Assembly (NCBI GenBank): GCA_003290165.1
Contig: QNQO01001835.1
Span: forward strand, 124,001 to 188,000
DNA: 64,000 nt
Direction: 5' to 3'
From: Berberis thunbergii
Lineage: Eukaryota; Streptophyta; Magnoliopsida; Ranunculales; Berberidaceae
The position numbers and the translations under genes were made by a program. The notes beneath the pieces were generated by a model that saw only the letters and a program-made list of their open reading frames with translations, ran no database searches and was not told the DNA's origin. Positions 1 to 11,662 of this stretch are shown one piece after another (positions within the stretch are counted from its first letter, which is position 1; every line of letters starts with the position of its first letter).

Positions 1-16
1 TGTTTTTGTTGTTTTC

Positions 17-215
17 CTTTGTTGCATGTATAGATTAGTTGTGAAACTCCACTACTTGACATGCTGCTTTGTTTTTGAACTTCTTTAGAGGTTTTGTTAA
101 GTTGTTTTGTTTTTGCTATTTTTCCTTTGTTGCATGTACAGATTACTTGTGAAACTCCACTACTTGACATGTTGCTTTGCTTCTGAACTTCTTTAGAGGT
201 TTTGTTCTATTGTCA
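17..215. repeat. tandem duplication, period about 108 bp
   Basis: The block starting CTTTGTTGCATGTA at 17 recurs at 125 and runs with few mismatches through ACTACTTGACATG to TTAGAGGTTTTGTT. There are two units, no coding potential was recognised, and 216-518 holds nothing further that I can name. Confidence 0.8.
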
Positions 216-518
216 AATAAGATTTGTAGGTTTTGAATGCATGTGAGAAATCAGTTTTATTACTGCTCTGTTTCTGAAATAGGAAAAAAAATTAGGCCTG
301 TATTTGGTTGTATTTGCATATTAGCATTTGGTTGTATTTGAGTATTAGGAAAGTTTTGTTTGATAATCATGATTAAAACGTTTGGATGCTGCTTTTCAAG
401 AGATTTTTGCTGAGATATTTTGTTGTAAGTTTGATAATCATGTATTTGACGGTTTATCTCAAATTCTTTTTTTTTTTCGTTGACAATTTATGAGGTACTA
501 TTTTTTTCTTATTTTTAG

Positions 519-1523
519 GGGAAATCGGGAAAGAATAAAGTAAGCCATGCTAAGCAAACGATGGGACATACATCCAGATCAAAGTCATATTCACGTGCTC
601 GAAAAGATTTTGTACTTGTATTTTTTCATTTTATTATGTCATAGTTTTAATAAATATACAAAAATATGATCTAATTAATTTTTGGTTCTTCATTTCATAT
701 GTAGAAGAAGATGAGTGGAGGACTTCTTGATCTTCTTTCATTCTTTCGTTTCACCCACACAAGGAAAGATAATTATTGGATGGATGAGCCATCACAAGAG
801 AAAGGGTATTTGTTTTTAACTAATATTTTTATTCTCTGCTAGTTTATATTATATTTTTATTTTATTAATTACTAATAGTTCTAAGTATTTGTTTGCTAGG
901 TTTCCATGGATAATTCCCTTTAATCTTGAATTGGGGATGGAGCGAAAGACTCGGAAGAGCTTCGCACACAAGTTTATGTAGAGCAGATGGGTCCTGAGAT
1001 TTGAAATAGAGTTCGGGGCAATGGAAATTGTATGACTCCTGATTTGGTGGCTTATGCCTTGGGTAGTGCTAGTAGTTCATCAAGGAGAGGATCAAATACT
1101 AGAGAAGCCTTCTTGGAGTCTCAATGCCTAGAAATGAAGACCGAGCACGAGGCTATGTAGAAGGGACTGGATGAGTTATAAGCTTAGCAGCTACAACAAC
1201 AACAATAATATCAGCAGATGATGATGATGTTCATGCATGCTATGCAGTCGCAGGGAACCACGCAGAGTTCTCAGCCATCACACCAGTCAAGACAAAGTCA
1301 ACCATTTCAGCCTCCTTATCCTATGTATCCGATGCATCCTATTGGACATATGCCTTTCGTGCCACCCTCACAACATTTTCTGATAACTTTCATCATTCTG
1401 ACGGTGTTCCGTTAGGTGGATTCAGAGGACTGCTTTATGGTAATACGTCTGATGCAAATATAGTTAAGCTTATTAGAACATCTGGAGGATCAAGGACACA
1501 TTTGGGTTCAAGTTCAGGTAGTT
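519..1523 (+). pseudogene. CACTA/Ptta (plant transposase_24-like) transposase C-terminal relic
   Basis: Exon-like blocks read GHTSRSKSYSRARKD (about 560-610), FTHTRKDNYWMDEPSQEK (about 750-808) and, from 1032, MTPDLVAYALGSASSSSRR followed by a glutamine/methionine-rich stretch around 1190-1260. A THTRK-x-DEPS block followed by a Q-rich coil and a P/Y/M-rich tail is typical of the C-terminal part of plant Ptta/En-Spm transposases. The blocks are separated by AT-rich introns or decay, and the last one contains TAG and TAA codons near 1158-1185, so the gene is dead. The N-terminal catalytic part is not in the window. Assignment to the family is by motif recall. Confidence 0.6.
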
Positions 1524-1975
1524 GATTGGATTGTCTACTTATTTTTACTGGCGGATGTACGATGTGTTTTTTGTTCATGGCGGAAATGTATGACTCATAT
1601 TTGGGACGTCGAATATATGACATTTTGTTTTATATTAATATTATTTTGAGATAAGTTGCAAATTTTTTTAAATGTTTACAAAACCTATTGGCGGATAATA
1701 TTAAAGTCTTGGCAGATAACGAACAAAATTTCATGGCTTTTATAAACTCATTCTTGGTGTATAATATTAAATTTCATGATGGCTATGAACTCATTCATTG
1801 CAGATAATATTAAAGTTCGGGCGGATAATATTAAATTATCGTCGGATACAGGTGTCGCCCAATCTGGATTCCTAGCGGTTATTAACGCATTCATGGTGTA
1901 TACACATGTCGCCCATTTTGGACTCCTAGCGTATAACAGAAAGATTTTGAGATTTTGAGATTTGGGGGAAATCTC
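1524..1975. other. degenerate repeated motifs, possible transposon subterminal region
   Basis: GGCGGATAATATTAAA-like strings occur near 1690, 1803 and 1820, and TGTCGCCCA followed by GGA-TCCTAGCG occurs near 1853 and 1907. Short iterated motifs next to a CACTA-type transposase relic suggest subterminal transposase-binding repeats. No clear terminal CACTA was found, so this is an inference. Confidence 0.35.
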
Positions 1976-2135
1976 TGCAAATAAGTGTTTTTGAGTATCG
2001 ATTTAACAAAAAGATTGAGTCTTGGAAGTTCGAATTCCATTTGGATGAATGTGGCGAGAGATTCAGAGGGGGTTTTAGGGTCTGGCTTTAGGGTTTTAAA
2101 GGGGTTTAGAAAGGGCGGGAAAGTTGTACTCCCTT
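1976..2135 (-). pseudogene. C3H-6: orphan 5' end/promoter relic of the CCCH array
   Basis: The stretch with GAATTCCATTTGGATGA, GAGAGATTCAGAGGGGGTTT and AAAGGGCGGGAAAGT matches in order the 5' end of C3H-3 (about 50,090-50,190) and of C3H-2 (about 55,060-55,160). In those genes it lies at the first exon on the minus strand. No coding exon survives beside it; the neighbouring position to the left is occupied by the transposase relic. It marks a former array member. Confidence 0.6.
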
Positions 2136-2903
2136 CCTAGTACTTAATTTTTTTATTTTTATTGGGGTGGGTTGGGGAGGGGAGATGATACCAGAACTTT
2201 CTTACTAATGTAAAAAAAAAACACTAAGTAAAAATTTATCGTAAACGTTTATTTTCATTTTACACATTTACGTCTAGCCCGCTAAGTGTGAATTTCTAGG
2301 TAGCCCCTTGTAGCAACATTGTTCCAATGTGTTAAGCAATTAACTTTGAAATAGGATATTCTCCCAAAAAAATATTTTAAAGAAATTTGGTTTGATAAAA
2401 AAAAAGACTATTTACCTTATTAGTCAATTAGGCTAAACACTTTGAATGATCTGATTATAATCAAGTTATTGCTTAACCCAGTTCACGGAAATTCTATAAT
2501 CTATATACTCAATGGGGAGTTGGATGCATCTAAAATTTGAAATCAGCTTGTAAATTTGCATTAGTTTTGAATTCATTTGAGCATCCCTTCTAGTGATAGA
2601 TAGTTAATTCTACTTGTTTAAAGATGGTTATTCAAGTTGATGAACTTTTTTGAGCTAAAAAAAAAAAAAAAAAATTCTAGCTTGAAGAAGAGGTCACATG
2701 TTAAAAAAAATGTCTTCTAGTTGAAGACAGAAAAGAATGTGTAGTGTATTCAACGCGTGTATATCATTTCAGTGTGTGTTGGATCACACATAAGGTTACT
2801 CCATTGATGTATTATTCTCCATTATATTAAAGCTTTCCTCTTTGCCCGGAGGAGGTAGATGATCTTGTCGAATATGTTTTAATTTGGGCGGACATCCACC
2901 AAT
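2136..2903. other. no gene seen
   Basis: AT-rich DNA with an A-run at about 2,658-2,676. No reading frame, repeat or RNA that I can support. Confidence 0.6.
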
Positions 2904-3052
2904 TGTAGTTTAGTTGGTCGGACATCCACTCTCCTTGTGAGAGGTTGCAGATTCGAGACTCACTAGTTAGGATTTTGTGAGTTTTCGCCCGACTAATAGG
3001 AACACATGTGCTCCGTCGTTGATAAGCTTTCGGGTATTGAATGCAAAAAAAA
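2904..3052 (+). mobile_element. tRNA-derived SINE, family B copy 1
   Basis: It begins TGTAGTTTAGTTGGTCGG (A-box-like), has a B-box-like GCAGATTCGAGACTC near 2,948 and ends in an A-rich tail. It aligns over its length with 27,310-27,455. Direct flanking duplications were not identified with certainty. Confidence 0.6.
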
Positions 3053-3171
3053 GTGATGCAATGTTTTTTGTGGTGTTATTTATCATTTTTATTGGTTTAT
3101 CACATTACGCACGCAATGGCTATCTCCACCAATGTCTTTCTTTGTAAGCTTTATCTTATTTAAATGAAATT

Positions 3172-3351
3172 AGGTGGTGTTTATTTTTTTCTGGTTAGAA
3201 CTTTGGTTCTGAATAAGAAGTGGCCCACTTTGACTTGGCGTTTGTTTTTACTTCTAATCAGAATAAGAAATTCTTAATAGGTTCTGAATTCAGAACAATT
3301 TAATAAGCACCAAGGACGTGCTTAGTAACATGCTAAAAACAAACACCCTCA
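3172..3351. mobile_element. small MITE
   Basis: The left end GGTGTTTATTTTT and the right end AAAAACAAACACCCTC are inverted matches about 180 bp apart, with no coding content. The target duplication is unclear, so the superfamily is left open. Confidence 0.45.
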
Positions 3352-4319
3352 TAATCCTACTAATTAAAGAAACAATATAAAAAAAAACACTTATGAATTA
3401 ATAAAGTGGACTGAATATGAATTCGGTGAGAGTTAATTAGCTGAACATCAACTTCGGACTAACTAATTGAAATCTGACCTAGTATGACAATTCATTTTCA
3501 ACTGTGGGATAACTGATCCAATCATCGATATCTTGATCCTAACCCATTGAATAAGGCTAAACAAATATCAAAACCAATTTAGCTCAATTTTGTTAATAGT
3601 TATAAGAAAATAGAAATTTTCATTGTAAACAATGTTTGTTTATTAGTTGCTTCCACCTAATCAATCAATAAGTGCCCATGTTCAACATTATTTATACTTA
3701 CAAAGTGGAAAATTTCTAATTACAAGAAGTATTTTGTATTTATTACTTTTTCTCACAAACAAGCTCGTGAGAACAAAAAGAAAACAATGGCATCCCTTGC
3801 AACAACAATGACTTCAACACTTCTCTTTACATTGGTGGGGGGTCTTATCAAATTTTCAGGGTTCAAACCCTACTAACGGCATTTGAGACAAGAGGGTAGG
3901 GATAAAAAAAAAGAAAAAGATAATAGATTAAGTTTAAGTATATCTAGAGACTAATAAAATGTCAAAAAGGGAATAAACAATAATGGGTACTTATCAATAT
4001 CATAAATTTTGTGTGTAATTATAGATTTAAATTTTTGTCTATACTTGCTTTCCAAAAAAATAAAAAGATGTCATACTCCACGATTAGGACAAAATTGTCT
4101 TCCTTCATGAAATTTCTATTATATTCAAGAAGTGATTGAGTAAGTTTTATTTTCTTAATTATGACAATGAGAAATCAACTAAGTAATCTGTCTTCTAGAA
4201 AATTATAAAATTTATGGTTGTGCATATATATAGGTACAAGTTCGAAAGACAAATAAAAATTTACAGGTTGGGTGCAGATGTGAAAGGGTACTTCCATTGG
4301 TCCCTTATGAATAATATTC
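3352..4319. other. no firm gene; one short ORF with a transit-peptide-like start
   Basis: The only suggestive item is a 29-codon ORF at 3,787-3,876 beginning MASLATTMTSTLLFTLVG in a good plant start context (AACAATGGC). It resembles the first residues of plastid-targeted proteins but ends at once and is followed by unrelated sequence. It may be an exon fragment or chance. Confidence 0.3.
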
Positions 4320-4334
4320 AAGTAAATGTTAGTC

Positions 4335-4867
4335 GGCTTCAAATTAAGGCAATGAGGGGGAGCACTGAGGCGATTTGAGGGCACATTGGGCATAAATTTT
4401 GATTTTTTCTGATCCTTCAATCTTGGACGTTCCAAGCTTCTTGGAACTAATCCTAGCCATTGACTAAAGTGGCGGCTGGGGTTTCCGTACGTAAAACCTA
4501 GATCTCTCCGCCATTTTTCGCTGCCTAGAGGCGTTTGCCATCCGACATACCGGTACGATACAGCCGATGCAACTCGCTGATACACCGATATCATTCAGCC
4601 GCAACTGTTGTTGTTTGTGTTTTGGTGTTTTGTGTCGATCTCGTTGACAGTGTGGGGTTTTGCACCGCCTTGCAAAGTTATTTTGTGGGGTTTTTGCACC
4701 GCCTACAATCCCCGATACAGTCCAGTGTCGGGCATTACAGCGGCTTTGGTATCACTTTCTTTGACGCTGGATTCGGGTTTAGACTAGCCATCCTCTAGAT
4801 GTGATGTCAGGGGCCTCCAACCACCATCCCTCCCTCTACGGCGGGGAGACTTGGTAACGCGGGAACC
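4335..4867 (+). other. LINE 5' UTR/internal promoter region
   Basis: Sequence between the left target duplication and ORF1. It holds an ATG at 4,804 whose frame closes after 17 codons and is shifted by one base relative to ORF1, so the ancestral ORF1 start may have been here and been cut off by an indel. Confidence 0.55.
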
Positions 4868-6007
4868 GTGGAAGGACCGGCTAAGCCTTTTTTCGCCCAG
4901 ATTTTGGGTAAATTTTTGGTGGAAGACGTTGCGGAGACGCAGGTAAAAGGCACCCGTTTTCGCAAAGATGGAGCACCAGCAATCGGAATTACGGCCACGG
5001 ATGAAATACGTGGCGAAACATTCATGGAAAAACATGTGATCGTGCTTAAGTTCTCTAGTTACCGTCCAACATTGGAAGATATCCGAGATTTGATTCACAG
5101 AACATGGGGAATTCTAGGTGATTTTTCGCTTGGTTTACTGAATCAACGACATGTGTTAGTTCGACTTCAATCCGAGATGGAAGCTAAGAAAGTTTTGTCA
5201 CGAGACTCCTTTTTGATCCGAGGCGTTCGTTTCAAAGCCTTCCGTTGGCATGATGGTTTCAGTTTGAAAGAGGACCCGATCTCGGTGCCATTGTGGGTAG
5301 AGTTACCTAACTTACCTTTAAATTTATTTCATCCCCCTATTTTAAAGGCAATTGTGAATTCTTTTGGTGGATTTTTGCGGATGGATGATCATACTAGATG
5401 CTTATCGCGTCCGGGCTTTGCCCGTGTTTGCATGAAGATGACCTTGGCAAAAAAATTACCAAATAGAGTTTGGATTGACAGGGCTAATAATCTGGGTTTT
5501 TGGCAGAAGATTGAATATCCGGGCTTCAAATACTGTGATTTTTGTTCTTTGATAGGGCATCAGGAGGAGTCTTGCAGAAAAAAGCTAGGCCTTAAGGGTG
5601 GTGGGCGAGCTTCTGACCTAGGCAATGTAGCGCAGACGGTCAAGCCGACGGTCGGAACTCACAAAGTGAAGCAACAATACGTTCCAGTCATCAAAAAGGA
5701 CAAAATGCCCAACCCAATAGTGGGTTCGAGTGGCGTAAAAAATAGCAAGGGTGAGGAGATTAATGAAGAAGTTGGGGATAAGAGGTCGGGGGCCATTGAT
5801 ACGGTAAAGGTGGTGCTGTCAAACAAATTTGAATCCCTTAGAGGAAACATGGATGGATATGAGAGTGCTCCAGCGAATAAGCAACTAGTGGATCAGACAA
5901 TAGTTCATGTTAATGCCGAGATAGTTCCAGAATCTACGGAGGAATGCCTCCAAGAGGCGGGGTATACAATTTCGGAGATTGTTGATGTTGTTGGGCACCA
6001 AAATTAG
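4868..6007 (+). pseudogene. LINE ORF1 protein (DUF4283-like, CCHC zinc knuckle)
   Basis: About 379 residues are open. The N-terminal half resembles the DUF4283 domain of plant LINE/retroelement proteins (VIVLKFSSYRPTLEDIRDLI, then IRGVRFKAFRWHDGF). A zinc knuckle CDFCSLIGHQEESC lies at about residues 223-236, with C-x2-C-x4-H-x4-C spacing. The protein is expected to coat LINE RNA and assist reverse transcription. The open frame begins at a GTG, not an ATG; the likely true start at 4,804 is out of frame. The frame closes with TAG at 6,005, and probable C-terminal sequence continues in other frames downstream. Confidence 0.75.
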
Positions 6008-6343
6008 TCGTTACAACATGAGGAGGATGTCAATTCAGGGCCGAAGACTAGTCGTTTAGACGTTACAAACAATAATATTACAAGAACCATTCTACTGCTT
6101 AGCATACAGCAGGCCCGCGAGGTTCGGCAAGGGATTCATATGGGAGGTGGCGGTTGGGCTTGTTGATCCAAGGTTGCAGCGACCTGATTCAGGATCGCAG
6201 CGAAATGATCCAGGGCTAATGCGAACTGAAGTCACAACAGGGCAGCAGTTGCACAACTCTGTTTTAATCACGACAGTCTGCTCCAAAACAGGGGACGCGG
6301 TATTCTCGCTGGTTTCGTCACCAGTCAGCGATTTTCTCCGGTA

Positions 6344-6823
6344 TTGGGAGTGGCCTCCACTGTGGACCTCCCTAGATCAACTTCTACTGACTTGCAGACC
6401 ACGACAACTGACCAGACTCAGGTTGCAGGGGCTGGATCAATAAACCAGACAGCACATGAACTGTTGTCGAATGACCTTGTTTTGCCAGAACGAACCGAGG
6501 ACATTTACATTCATTCAGTACCCATGGCGACCAGCACCACAAAGGATGTGAGGGTTGTGCTAGATGAAGCTATCAAGTTGGTAAAGGAGGGTCGTACTTT
6601 ACGGAAAAACAAAAAAGTATTGAACATTAACACTCTTGACAGCCACACAGAAGATAGTGATGATGCGGAGTCGGATTCGGCGATAGGGCTGGAGTCTCAA
6701 GTTATTAAGGATTTAGAGTTGGGGGCGCATTCGGATGAAGATCTTAAGAAAAAAGTCAGATTGGCGGTACCTCCGGGAAATCGTCGCAAGACTAAGAGGG
6801 GTATGCCTTCCTTCCGCGTTTAA
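6344..6823 (+). pseudogene. LINE ORF1 C-terminal region, frame-shifted
   Basis: Open for 159 residues, rich in S/T/D/E with a basic end (GNRRKTKRG), and closing with TAA at 6,821. The next ATG, that of ORF2, follows after one base. Tight ORF1-ORF2 packing is usual in plant L1 elements, so this is most simply the low-complexity tail of ORF1 separated from 4,868-6,007 by indels. No domain is recognised. Confidence 0.5.
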
Positions 6824-6824
6824 G

Positions 6825-7985
6825 ATGATGGAACATTTTATGTTTTGGAATGCTCGTGGGGTCGGTAATAGGATCATGAGAAGGAGGTTAAAAAAAATGG
6901 TTGTGGAACACAATGTCAGAATCCTTATGATTGCGGAGCCTATGATTGATGCTAGCAGATACATGGAGATTGGGAACAAACTCAAACTTAGAGGCTTTAT
7001 TTCTAATGACATGGTTGGTGGAAAGATTTGGATAATGTGGGATACTTCTCTTTTCCTCTCGGTGGTGGATATGTCGGACCAGATCATTCATTGCCAGGTA
7101 ACGGATTCTTCTTCATGAGTTTTTTAATTAATTTCTTTTGTTTATGCTAAATGCTCTGTGGATGAAAGAAGGGAACTCTAGTTAAATATGGTCAATTTTG
7201 CTGCTAATCACGATACTCCATGGATGGTCGGTGGTGATTTCAATACATATTTACATTCGGGCGAAAAAGTAGGGGGAGTTGCACCGTCCCTGGCAAGCAT
7301 GGCACACTTCTCTCACTGTATTGAAAATTGTGGCTTAATTGATTGTGGTTATTCGGGTCCTCGACTCACCTGGTGTAATAATAGGCGAGGGAGTGAGCGT
7401 ATTTGGGCCAGACTTGGTCGGATTTTTGTCAATTCGGCTTGGTTGACAGTTTTGGCTAGTCCTAAAGTTGAACATCTCAGCAGAACATTTTCAGATCATT
7501 CACAATTGCTGGCATCCATGCCCACTCAACCAAAAATCGGCTTTGCACCTTTTAGGTGCCTAGACATGTGGACTACTCACCCTGAGTTTCTTGATCTAAT
7601 TAAGGGAATTTGGCTGACTGGTATGGATATCACCAGACCCATAGATAGAGTGGATGCCAAACTTAAAATGACCCGTCGAGCTCTTATACAGTGGAACCAA
7701 ACGATCTTTGGGAATGTGTTTAGCAGAATCCGTGCTTTAGAGGATGAAATGCAACAATGGGAAACTACTCTTTTGGCGAGTTTTGATAATGGAAGCAATA
7801 ATGGTCTAAATGTTGATGCCAACTGGGATATTACTGCTTGCTGCAACTTAAATCGTTGTCAGGCTGAGTACAGATTAGCTCTCAAACAGGAGGAGCTCTA
7901 TTGGATTCAAAAATCAGGTGAAAAAGAGTTTAAGGAGGGGAATGCCTGCACCAAATATTTTTCGCCTCCACCAAGTCCAAACAAA
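6825..7985 (+). pseudogene. LINE ORF2 N-terminal AP-like endonuclease
   Basis: It starts MMEHFMFWNARGVGN, the usual start of plant L1 ORF2. Endonuclease motifs are WNARG, IAEPMID (catalytic Glu), VGGDFNTY (Asp/Asn) near 7,230 and FSDHSQLL (Asp-His) near 7,490. A frameshift lies near 7,110 and a TAG replaces a probable Trp codon near 7,180 (KGTL-stop-LNMVNF). A further shift near 7,960 leads into the linker before the reverse transcriptase. The domain nicks target DNA in target-primed reverse transcription. Confidence 0.85.
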
Positions 7986-8005
7986 AAAGAAGAGCTATCA
8001 ATCAT

Positions 8006-9196
8006 ATGACATTACCGTACGGTAGGAATATTTCGAACCCTGGTGAGATTCTTAACAACGCCACTGAGTTCTTTGCTAATTTGTTGTCTTCCCAAGGACC
8101 ATGTACGGTGGTTGCAGATTTGTTAGATTGTATTCCGGAATTGTTGAGTCCCGGTCAATGTGACACTTTGTTCAAACGCCCTTCTCTGGAGGAAGTGAAA
8201 AATGTTATTTTTGACAACCCCAAAAAATAGTGCGTCGGACTGGATGGATTTACTGCTGGTTTTTTTCAGTCCTATTGGGAGATTTTGAGTATGGATATTT
8301 GGGAGGCAACTATTCAATTTTTTGAAGGGGAGGCACTCCCAGCTTCTTTCTCGGCTAATTTCATGGCTTTGATTCCTAAAATTGAGAATCCAAGATCCTT
8401 TTCTGAACTTCGCCCAATAAGTCTGTGCAACGTGATTTATAAGATTTTCAGTAAAATTCTTTACAATAGACTGGCAAATCTCTTGCCCGTGCTTATTTCT
8501 CAGGAGCAGGGGGCTTTTGTTAAAGGAAGGTTCATTGGTGAAAATATTGGCCTTGCGCAGGAATTGATTAGGGACATTAACCGGAAGGTGTTCGGAGGCA
8601 ATGTGGTTTTGAAAATTGACATGGAGAAAGCCTATGATAGAATGGAATGGAACTTTTTGTTCGCTGTGCTTAAAAAATTTGGCTTTAATGGTAGATTCTG
8701 TCATCTCATCTCCAACTGTATCGCTTCCTGTGGCTTTTCAGTTTTGCTTCAAGGAGCCGACAAAGGTTTTTTCAGATCCACCAGGGGTTTAAGGCAAGGC
8801 GACCCTTTGTCTCCGTTTTTATTTATTATTGCCTCCGAAGTGTTGAGTAGGGGACTAAAAGAGGCTTTCGATAAAGGAAAAATTGGATATTTTTATACTC
8901 CCAGGGCATGCAGACTTATTTCACACCTTCTCTATGCAGATGACACCCTCATTTTCTTAAATGGAAGAAAGTCTTCAATTCTGAGATGCATGAAGTTTTT
9001 GAAACGTTACTGTAAGACTTCGGGACAGAAAATAAATGAAGGAAAAAGCTCTTTTATATTGGATGACAAGGCAGTAGCGGAGAAAATTGTGGGGTTAAAA
9101 ACTTGCACAGGATTCCAGTTCCAAGATGCCCCTTTGAAATATTTGGGAGGGTCAGTGTTCCAAGGGAGAGTTAAAATTTCATATTTGAAGATTTGA
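8006..9196 (+). pseudogene. LINE ORF2 reverse transcriptase
   Basis: Linker plus RT domain. A TAG at 8,228 interrupts the NPKK-x-x-GLDGFTAGFF block just before RT. RT motifs in order are LIPKIENP, FSELRPISLCN, VLKIDMEKAYDRMEW (first catalytic Asp), GLRQGDPLSPFLF, and LLYADDTLIF (catalytic DD) near 8,935. The domain itself is continuous from 8,285 to 9,196, where the frame breaks by an indel at about 9,190. All catalytic aspartates are still present. Confidence 0.9.
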
Positions 9197-10365
9197 TTGC
9201 TAAAATTCAATCAAGAATTTAGGGATGGAAGGCAAAATTGTTATCCCTGGGAGGCCGATTAATCTTGATTAAAATGTCCTTAGCTCGATTCCAATTTATA
9301 TCTCAGTACCATGTGTGTTCCTAGGAAAGTTTTATTCCGGATTTATATTTTGTTGGCGGATTTCTTTTGGGGGGATTGTGAAGGAAGACTGGAGTAAAAA
9401 TGGGTGTCATGGAACAATATTTGTTTCCCACGGGAGGAAGAAGGTTTGGGAGTGAGAGACTTGTCGGTGGTGATGTGGGCTTTTCAACTCAAGGCTCTTT
9501 GGAGACTAATTAATCAGATTCGCTTTGGGCTACCTTCATGAGACGCAAATACTGGTTGCATGGGGTTGCGTTGAATGGTCAGTTTGTGAAAAGTTGGTCT
9601 TCACCTTTTTTCAAAGAGATCATTCTTGGCAAATCTCTTATTCTGAGTAATTCGCTTTGGCGCATTGGCAAGGGAAATATCAGTTTTTTTTAGGAGAATT
9701 GGAACACGATAGCTTCTTTCAGGAGATCAGCGGCTTTGGTTAGTCAAGGTGTTTGGCCTTCAGTAAATGAGGTGATTTCAACCAATTTTGAATTGGTCAA
9801 TCCAGATCTCAGGCATTTGACTCGTAGACTTTTTGCCAATAGATTACGTGGCGAGGATTATGGAGATGAAGAATGTGTATGGGTACTGAACCCGGATGGG
9901 CTTTTCTCCCTTCAGTCGGCATATGAAATGTTACGGAGACCTGGGACGGTAAATGGCCTCAATAAAATGATTTGGCATGACATTCTTCCTTCCAGAATCT
10001 CAGTTTTGGTGTGTAAATTACTCCGTAGAGGGGTACCAGTGAATGGGGAGTTGTACAGATGCGGATTTAGTCTGGCCTCTAGATGTAGATGTTGCAATGC
10101 GTCGAAGAGAGAATATCTGAATCATCTGTTTTTGGACGGAGAACTAGCGATGCAGGTGTGGCGCCATTTCGAACTGATATTTGATGTGCACATCAGAAAA
10201 CCAGCAGAAATCTCCACGACCCTTGTCATTTGGTTCAAGAGAGTAAAAATAAATACGCAACAGGTGTGTTATCCCTTCTTACTCCTATGTTCATTTTATG
10301 GGAAATATGGAAACACAGGTACAAATGTGTATATGAAAATGTTTCTTCAAATCCTGCTTTTGTGA
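9197..10365 (+). pseudogene. LINE ORF2 RVT zinc-binding (zf-RVT) region
   Basis: After several frame breaks (9,200-9,730) the region 9,736-10,365 reads through the plant LINE zf-RVT block: ILPSRISVLVCKLLRRGVPV, then RCGFSLASRCRCCNA and EYLNHLFLDGELAMQVWRHF. The C-x-C-C and distal H pattern fits the domain that follows RT in plant L1 ORF2. An in-frame shift and stop end it near 10,365. Confidence 0.75.
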
Positions 10366-10950
10366 TTTTGAATATTCGGCGCAATCTGCGCTTGGCAAAC
10401 AATTTATAACTCCTAAACAAGTCAGCCAGAATAAGGCTCCATTACGGTCTTTGGGGTTACAAGCACTCCCAGTTCTGAGAAAGCTAAGTAGAATTGTTTT
10501 TTGGCATCCCCCTCCGCCAGAGTTTGTTGCTCTTAATGTGGATGGATCCTCCCGTAAGAACAAGGCATCCGGAGGTGTGATCATTAGAGACTCTAGGGGT
10601 CTTTGTGTTGTGGGAAAGCAAATGTTTTTGGTGCAGGTTCCAATAATAAAGCTGGAATTTTGGCTCTAGATGAGGGCCTCCGCCTTTGTCTTTCATTGTG
10701 TTTTAAAAGGTGGTTGTTTATATGGATTCGAAAATTGTTTGCGGCTGGTTTAAGGACACTTTTAAAAATACCTTGGCACTTGGAGAATATTTTGAAATAA
10801 ATTAAGATGTTGTCAGAACAAATGATTTAAATTACACCCATATCTATAGAGAGGCCAACGCAGTGGCGGATGCTTTAGCAGATAGAGCACAACAAGACTA
10901 TAGGACTGTCTCTTTCGATGCGAATGATCTTCCTAGGAGAATGGCAGGTT
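10366..10950 (+). pseudogene. LINE ORF2 RNase H domain, fragmented
   Basis: The RNase H start FVALNVDGSSRKNKASGGV (catalytic Asp in NVDGS) is at about 10,522-10,580 and the C-terminal block REANAVADALADRAQQD at about 10,850-10,900. Frameshifts in the middle (about 10,650-10,850) break it. An RNase H domain after zf-RVT is a known trait of many plant L1 elements. Confidence 0.75.
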
Positions 10951-11610
10951 TGACTGGGCTTGACCGCTGGCATACGGCGTATATACGCCACGGGGAAGGT
11001 TAGCTGCAGTTTTTAACTGTTTTATTGCTGGGGCAGAGTTAGGCACTGGAACAGGTTGTGATCAGGGTTAGGCTGGGCACTCTGTTGCAAAACAGAGTGT
11101 ACCCTGTTTTGTGTTGTGTTGGGTGCTGAGATGTTGCGGCCTGCGTGTGGCGGCAGGGTGCTACATTGCTCAGTGGTCGAGATGGTGGATGCGAGGGACG
11201 ATTTCTACACGCTGTTGCGAAACAGAGTTCGCACTGCTACGCTTCAGCATGCTGTCCTGGTTGCTGATTTTCAGTGTGTTTCTTCAAAGGGCGCTGTTGC
11301 TCTTCAGCGTGGAGCTGGCTGCCTGGGCAGATTAGCGCTCCATCCGATTGGGTCATTTTGAAGTTTGTTTCCTTTCAGGATGCAAAGGGTTGGTTTCAAT
11401 TCTTTTTGGTGTTTTAAGTTTGTCTTTGTTGGTACTCGTTTTGTATTCGGGCAACTGTTTTAAGGACAGTAATTTTGCTTTGATTTTTAATACGGGTAAC
11501 GCCGTAATGTACCCCCGTAGCGTCTGTAAGTCAATTTTTGATAAGTAATAAAGGTCTGGCATTCCATAGTTGCCCCTCCCCACTGGAGGGTTAATTTTGA
11601 AAAAAAAAAA
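10951..11610 (+). other. LINE 3' UTR and A-tail
   Basis: It is GC-richer than the surroundings, with the repeated phrase GCGAAACAGAGTT / GCAAAACAGAGTG (about 11,085 and 11,217). It ends AATAAAGGTCTGG...GAAAAAAAAAAAA at the right target duplication. An AATAAA signal is visible at about 11,547. Confidence 0.7.
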
Positions 11611-11662
11611 AAGTAAATGTTAGTCACAATGTGAGGATGGGGCTATACTATATAGATTACAA

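Larger units (their letters stand above)
4335..11610 (+). mobile_element. full-length L1-type LINE (non-LTR retrotransposon), inactivated
   Basis: A 7.3-kb element with the order 5' UTR, ORF1 (nucleic-acid-binding, CCHC knuckle), ORF2 (AP endonuclease, reverse transcriptase, RVT zinc-binding region, RNase H), 3' UTR and an oligo-A tail at 11,600-11,610. It is bounded by a perfect 15-bp target site duplication, AAGTAAATGTTAGTC, at 4,320-4,334 and 11,611-11,625, as expected of target-primed reverse transcription. ORF2 carries several frameshifts and in-frame stops, so the copy is dead although it is full length. Its target was one unit of an existing tandem repeat (see 11,663-11,764). Confidence 0.93.

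Noticed and set aside
3787..3876. Plastid-transit-peptide-like ORF as a gene
   Set aside because: Only 29 codons, no downstream exon recognised, and the 3' half is unrelated sequence. Kept only as a note in the spacer entry.
11111..11548. Short overlapping ORFs in GC-richer DNA
   Set aside because: They lie in the 3' UTR of the LINE and show no domain.
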